Position numbers and translations under genes: made by a program. From Anaerobacillus sp. (GTDB taxonomy: Bacteria > Bacillota > Bacilli > Bacillales_H > Anaerobacillaceae): DNA of 10,540 nt. The notes below the pieces were generated by a model, which was not told the DNA's origin, did not search any database, and saw nothing but the letters and a program-made list of their open reading frames with translations. Below, piece by piece: positions 7,950 to 10,540 of this stretch. The stretch is taken from the NCBI GenBank assembly GCA_007120055.1, contig SKOL01000579.1:1-10540 (forward strand), in the 5' to 3' direction. The stretch's first letter is position 1. Every line of letters starts with the position of its first letter.

Positions 7950-8471
7950 TTGAAGTTAAATGAATATAAACCGGAACAAATTAATGAAATGTCGATGATC
8001 GAAATTACTTACGAACTTATGAAAGAACAGAGGGAACCGTTTGTCTTTAATGATTTAATGAAACGTGTCGCAGAAATTAAAGGGATGCCGGAAGAAGAAG
8101 TGATGGAACGCATTTCTTTCTTGTACACAGATTTAAATATTGACGGGCGTTTTATTTGTATAGGTGAAAATCGTTGGGGACTAAGAACTTGGTACCCGTA
8201 TGAGCAAATCGAAGAAGAAGTGACTCAAACTGTTCGTCGCAAAAAAACGAAAAAAGCAGCTGCTGAAGAAGTTGAGCTAGATGAAGACTTTGATGATCTT
8301 GAAGAAGAGTTAGATGATGAGTTCGAAGACTTAGAAGATGAATTAGATGAACTTGTAAGTGATGAAGACGATGATGAAGAGGAAGATGTCGACCTAGATC
8401 TTGACGACGATGAAGACGCAGACGATGATGAAGATATCGACGAAGATTTTGAAGACGACGACGAATTATAA
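7950..8471 (+). CDS. rpoE: DNA-directed RNA polymerase delta subunit
   Basis: Delta is a small accessory subunit of RNA polymerase in Firmicutes. It increases promoter selectivity, helps recycle polymerase from DNA and RNA, and affects sensitivity to the initiating nucleotide. The folded N-terminal HARE-HTH domain (about 1-90) contains the hallmark blocks LYTDLNIDGRF (58-68) and WGLRTWYPYEQ (76-86). A basic tract RRKKTKK (96-102) precedes a disordered acidic tail: 50 of residues 106-173 are Asp or Glu. The basic-then-acidic arrangement matches the B. subtilis protein. The TTG at 7950 is preferred: GAAAGGG (7933-7939) is 10 nt upstream, and the product is 173 residues, the B. subtilis length. 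The in-frame GTG at 7941 lies only one base from that site. No separate terminator was found directly after the stop; transcripts probably run to the pyrG leader terminator. Confidence 0.95.
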   Translation: MKLNEYKPEQINEMSMIEITYELMKEQREPFVFNDLMKRVAEIKGMPEEEVMERISFLYTDLNIDGRFICIGENRWGLRTWYPYEQIEEEVTQTVRRKKTKKAAAEEVELDEDFDDLEEELDDEFEDLEDELDELVSDEDDDEEEDVDLDLDDDEDADDDEDIDEDFEDDDEL

Positions 8472-8496
8472 ATCATTATTTCTTTCCTAGACTGGC

Positions 8497-8537
8497 TTGA
8501 CAAAGCTATCTGTAATAAGATAGAATTCTTTTTGGGC
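8497..8537 (+). promoter_or_regulatory. pyrG promoter with GGGC initiation site
   Basis: A perfect -35 TTGACA (8497-8502) is followed, after 18 bp, by TAGAAT (8521-8526) as the -10 box. Seven bases later the sequence GGGC (8534-8537) gives a predicted transcript start GGGCUUUUC. In B. subtilis, pyrG transcripts starting GGGC allow extra G residues to be added by slippage when CTP is scarce, which is the sensing step of pyrG control. Seeing both the promoter and the GGGC start in the right place makes conservation of that mechanism likely. Confidence 0.85.
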
Positions 8538-8633
8538 TTTTCTAATAAGCAAATTAAATAAAACTTATGAAATATGAAAAACTAGTTCACCAAACAAGTT
8601 GGTGAAAGTACGTTTTCATAATGATTAAATGAT

Positions 8634-8690
8634 AAAACAAAAGTTGCCCCCAAGAAAATTGGGGTAGTAACTTTTGTTTTTTTATTTTTA
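8634..8690 (+). terminator. Intrinsic terminator/attenuator in the pyrG leader
   Basis: A perfect 12-bp lower stem pairs AAAACAAAAGTT (8634-8645) with AACTTTTGTTTT (8669-8680). A G-U and a C-G pair follow, then a 2-nt bulge (8665-8666), then a 6-bp upper stem CCCCAA (8648-8653) with TTGGGG (8659-8664) and a 5-nt loop. Runs of T follow (8677-8683, 8685-8689). The C-tract is on the 5' arm, where slipped G residues could bind. It probably also ends rpoE transcripts. Confidence 0.92.
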
Positions 8691-8724
8691 TTGGAGACAA
8701 TGTTTAATAAGAGTGTTAATTGTT

Positions 8725-10436
<1,712 letters not shown>

Positions 10437-10451
10437 AAATAAAATGATATT

Positions 10452-10491
10452 AAAGTATGCGAATGTTAAACAATGTTCGCATACTTTTTTT
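10452..10491 (+). terminator. Intrinsic terminator of pyrG
   Basis: AAAGTATGCGAA (10452-10463) pairs perfectly with TTCGCATACTTT (10476-10487). Four more pairs, including two G-U, extend the stem to 16 with an AAAC loop (10468-10471). A run of seven T (10485-10491) follows. It begins 15 nt after the pyrG stop, a textbook rho-independent terminator. Confidence 0.95.
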
Positions 10492-10494
10492 GTG

Positions 10495-10540
10495 TAATTG
10501 TTGGTTAGTGGTTAGTTAACAGTTAGAAAGTTAGAAGGTC
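10495..10540. repeat. Low-complexity GTTAGT-type repeat at the window end
   Basis: GGTTAGTGGTTAGTTAACAGTTAG consists of short TTAG/GTTA words with an internal GTTAAC palindrome, followed by AAAGTTAGAAGG. It resembles intergenic repeat sequence but uses different words from the TAAATT elements elsewhere. It is cut off by the window edge, so its extent and family cannot be judged. Confidence 0.3.

Noticed and set aside
8225..8503. Minus-strand reading frame rich in serine opposite the end of rpoE
   Set aside because: It is the antisense of the Asp/Glu codon run of the delta subunit tail (GAY/GAR read as TCN-type serine codons). It has no plausible family and the plus-strand gene is certain.
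8586..8606. Hairpin as a dedicated rpoE terminator
   Set aside because: It lies downstream of the pyrG promoter, has no following T-run, and a much stronger terminator is present at 8634-8683.

Overview
The window looks like a chromosomal segment of a low-GC Gram-positive bacterium of the family Bacillaceae. The evidence is the gene set and order: an acyl-CoA catabolic cluster, then rpoE (the delta subunit of RNA polymerase, a Firmicutes-specific protein), then pyrG. In Bacillus subtilis an acyl-CoA dehydrogenase gene (acdA) also lies just before rpoE and pyrG. G-rich Shine-Dalgarno sites, a TTG start on rpoE (and probably on the TetR gene) and very AT-rich gaps fit the same group. The genus cannot be fixed from the sequence alone. 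All seven genes are on the plus strand.

Region 1 (1-7604) is a probable catabolic operon: 3-hydroxybutyryl-CoA dehydrogenase, two tandem acyl-CoA dehydrogenases, a TetR-family regulator, and a fused isobutyryl-CoA mutase (IcmF). IcmF interconverts isobutyryl-CoA and n-butyryl-CoA using coenzyme B12. An acyl-CoA dehydrogenase would then make crotonyl-CoA. A hydratase, not in the window, would make 3-hydroxybutyryl-CoA, and Hbd would oxidise it to acetoacetyl-CoA. The cluster can therefore feed branched-chain carbon, for example from valine, into straight-chain beta-oxidation. The TetR protein is the obvious candidate local regulator. A strong hairpin just after icmF probably closes the unit.

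Region 2 (7605-8471) holds a long AT-rich gap, a possible promoter, and rpoE with its acidic tail. Region 3 (8472-10491) holds pyrG (CTP synthase). Its leader has the signature of CTP-sensed control: a sigma-A-type promoter, a transcript that should begin GGGC, and a C-tract in the 5' arm of a strong terminator about 100 nt downstream. A second strong terminator follows pyrG.

The least explained feature is a set of AT-rich intergenic elements. Arms built from TAAATT/TTGTAAATT/TGTACATT words flank short cores that in several copies contain a (A)AGCTTCG-like word. Copies or remnants occur in nearly every gap, and several end directly at the Shine-Dalgarno site of the next gene. Otherwise this is an ordinary core-metabolism region. 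I see no tRNA, rRNA, CRISPR array, transposase gene, phage gene or defence gene.
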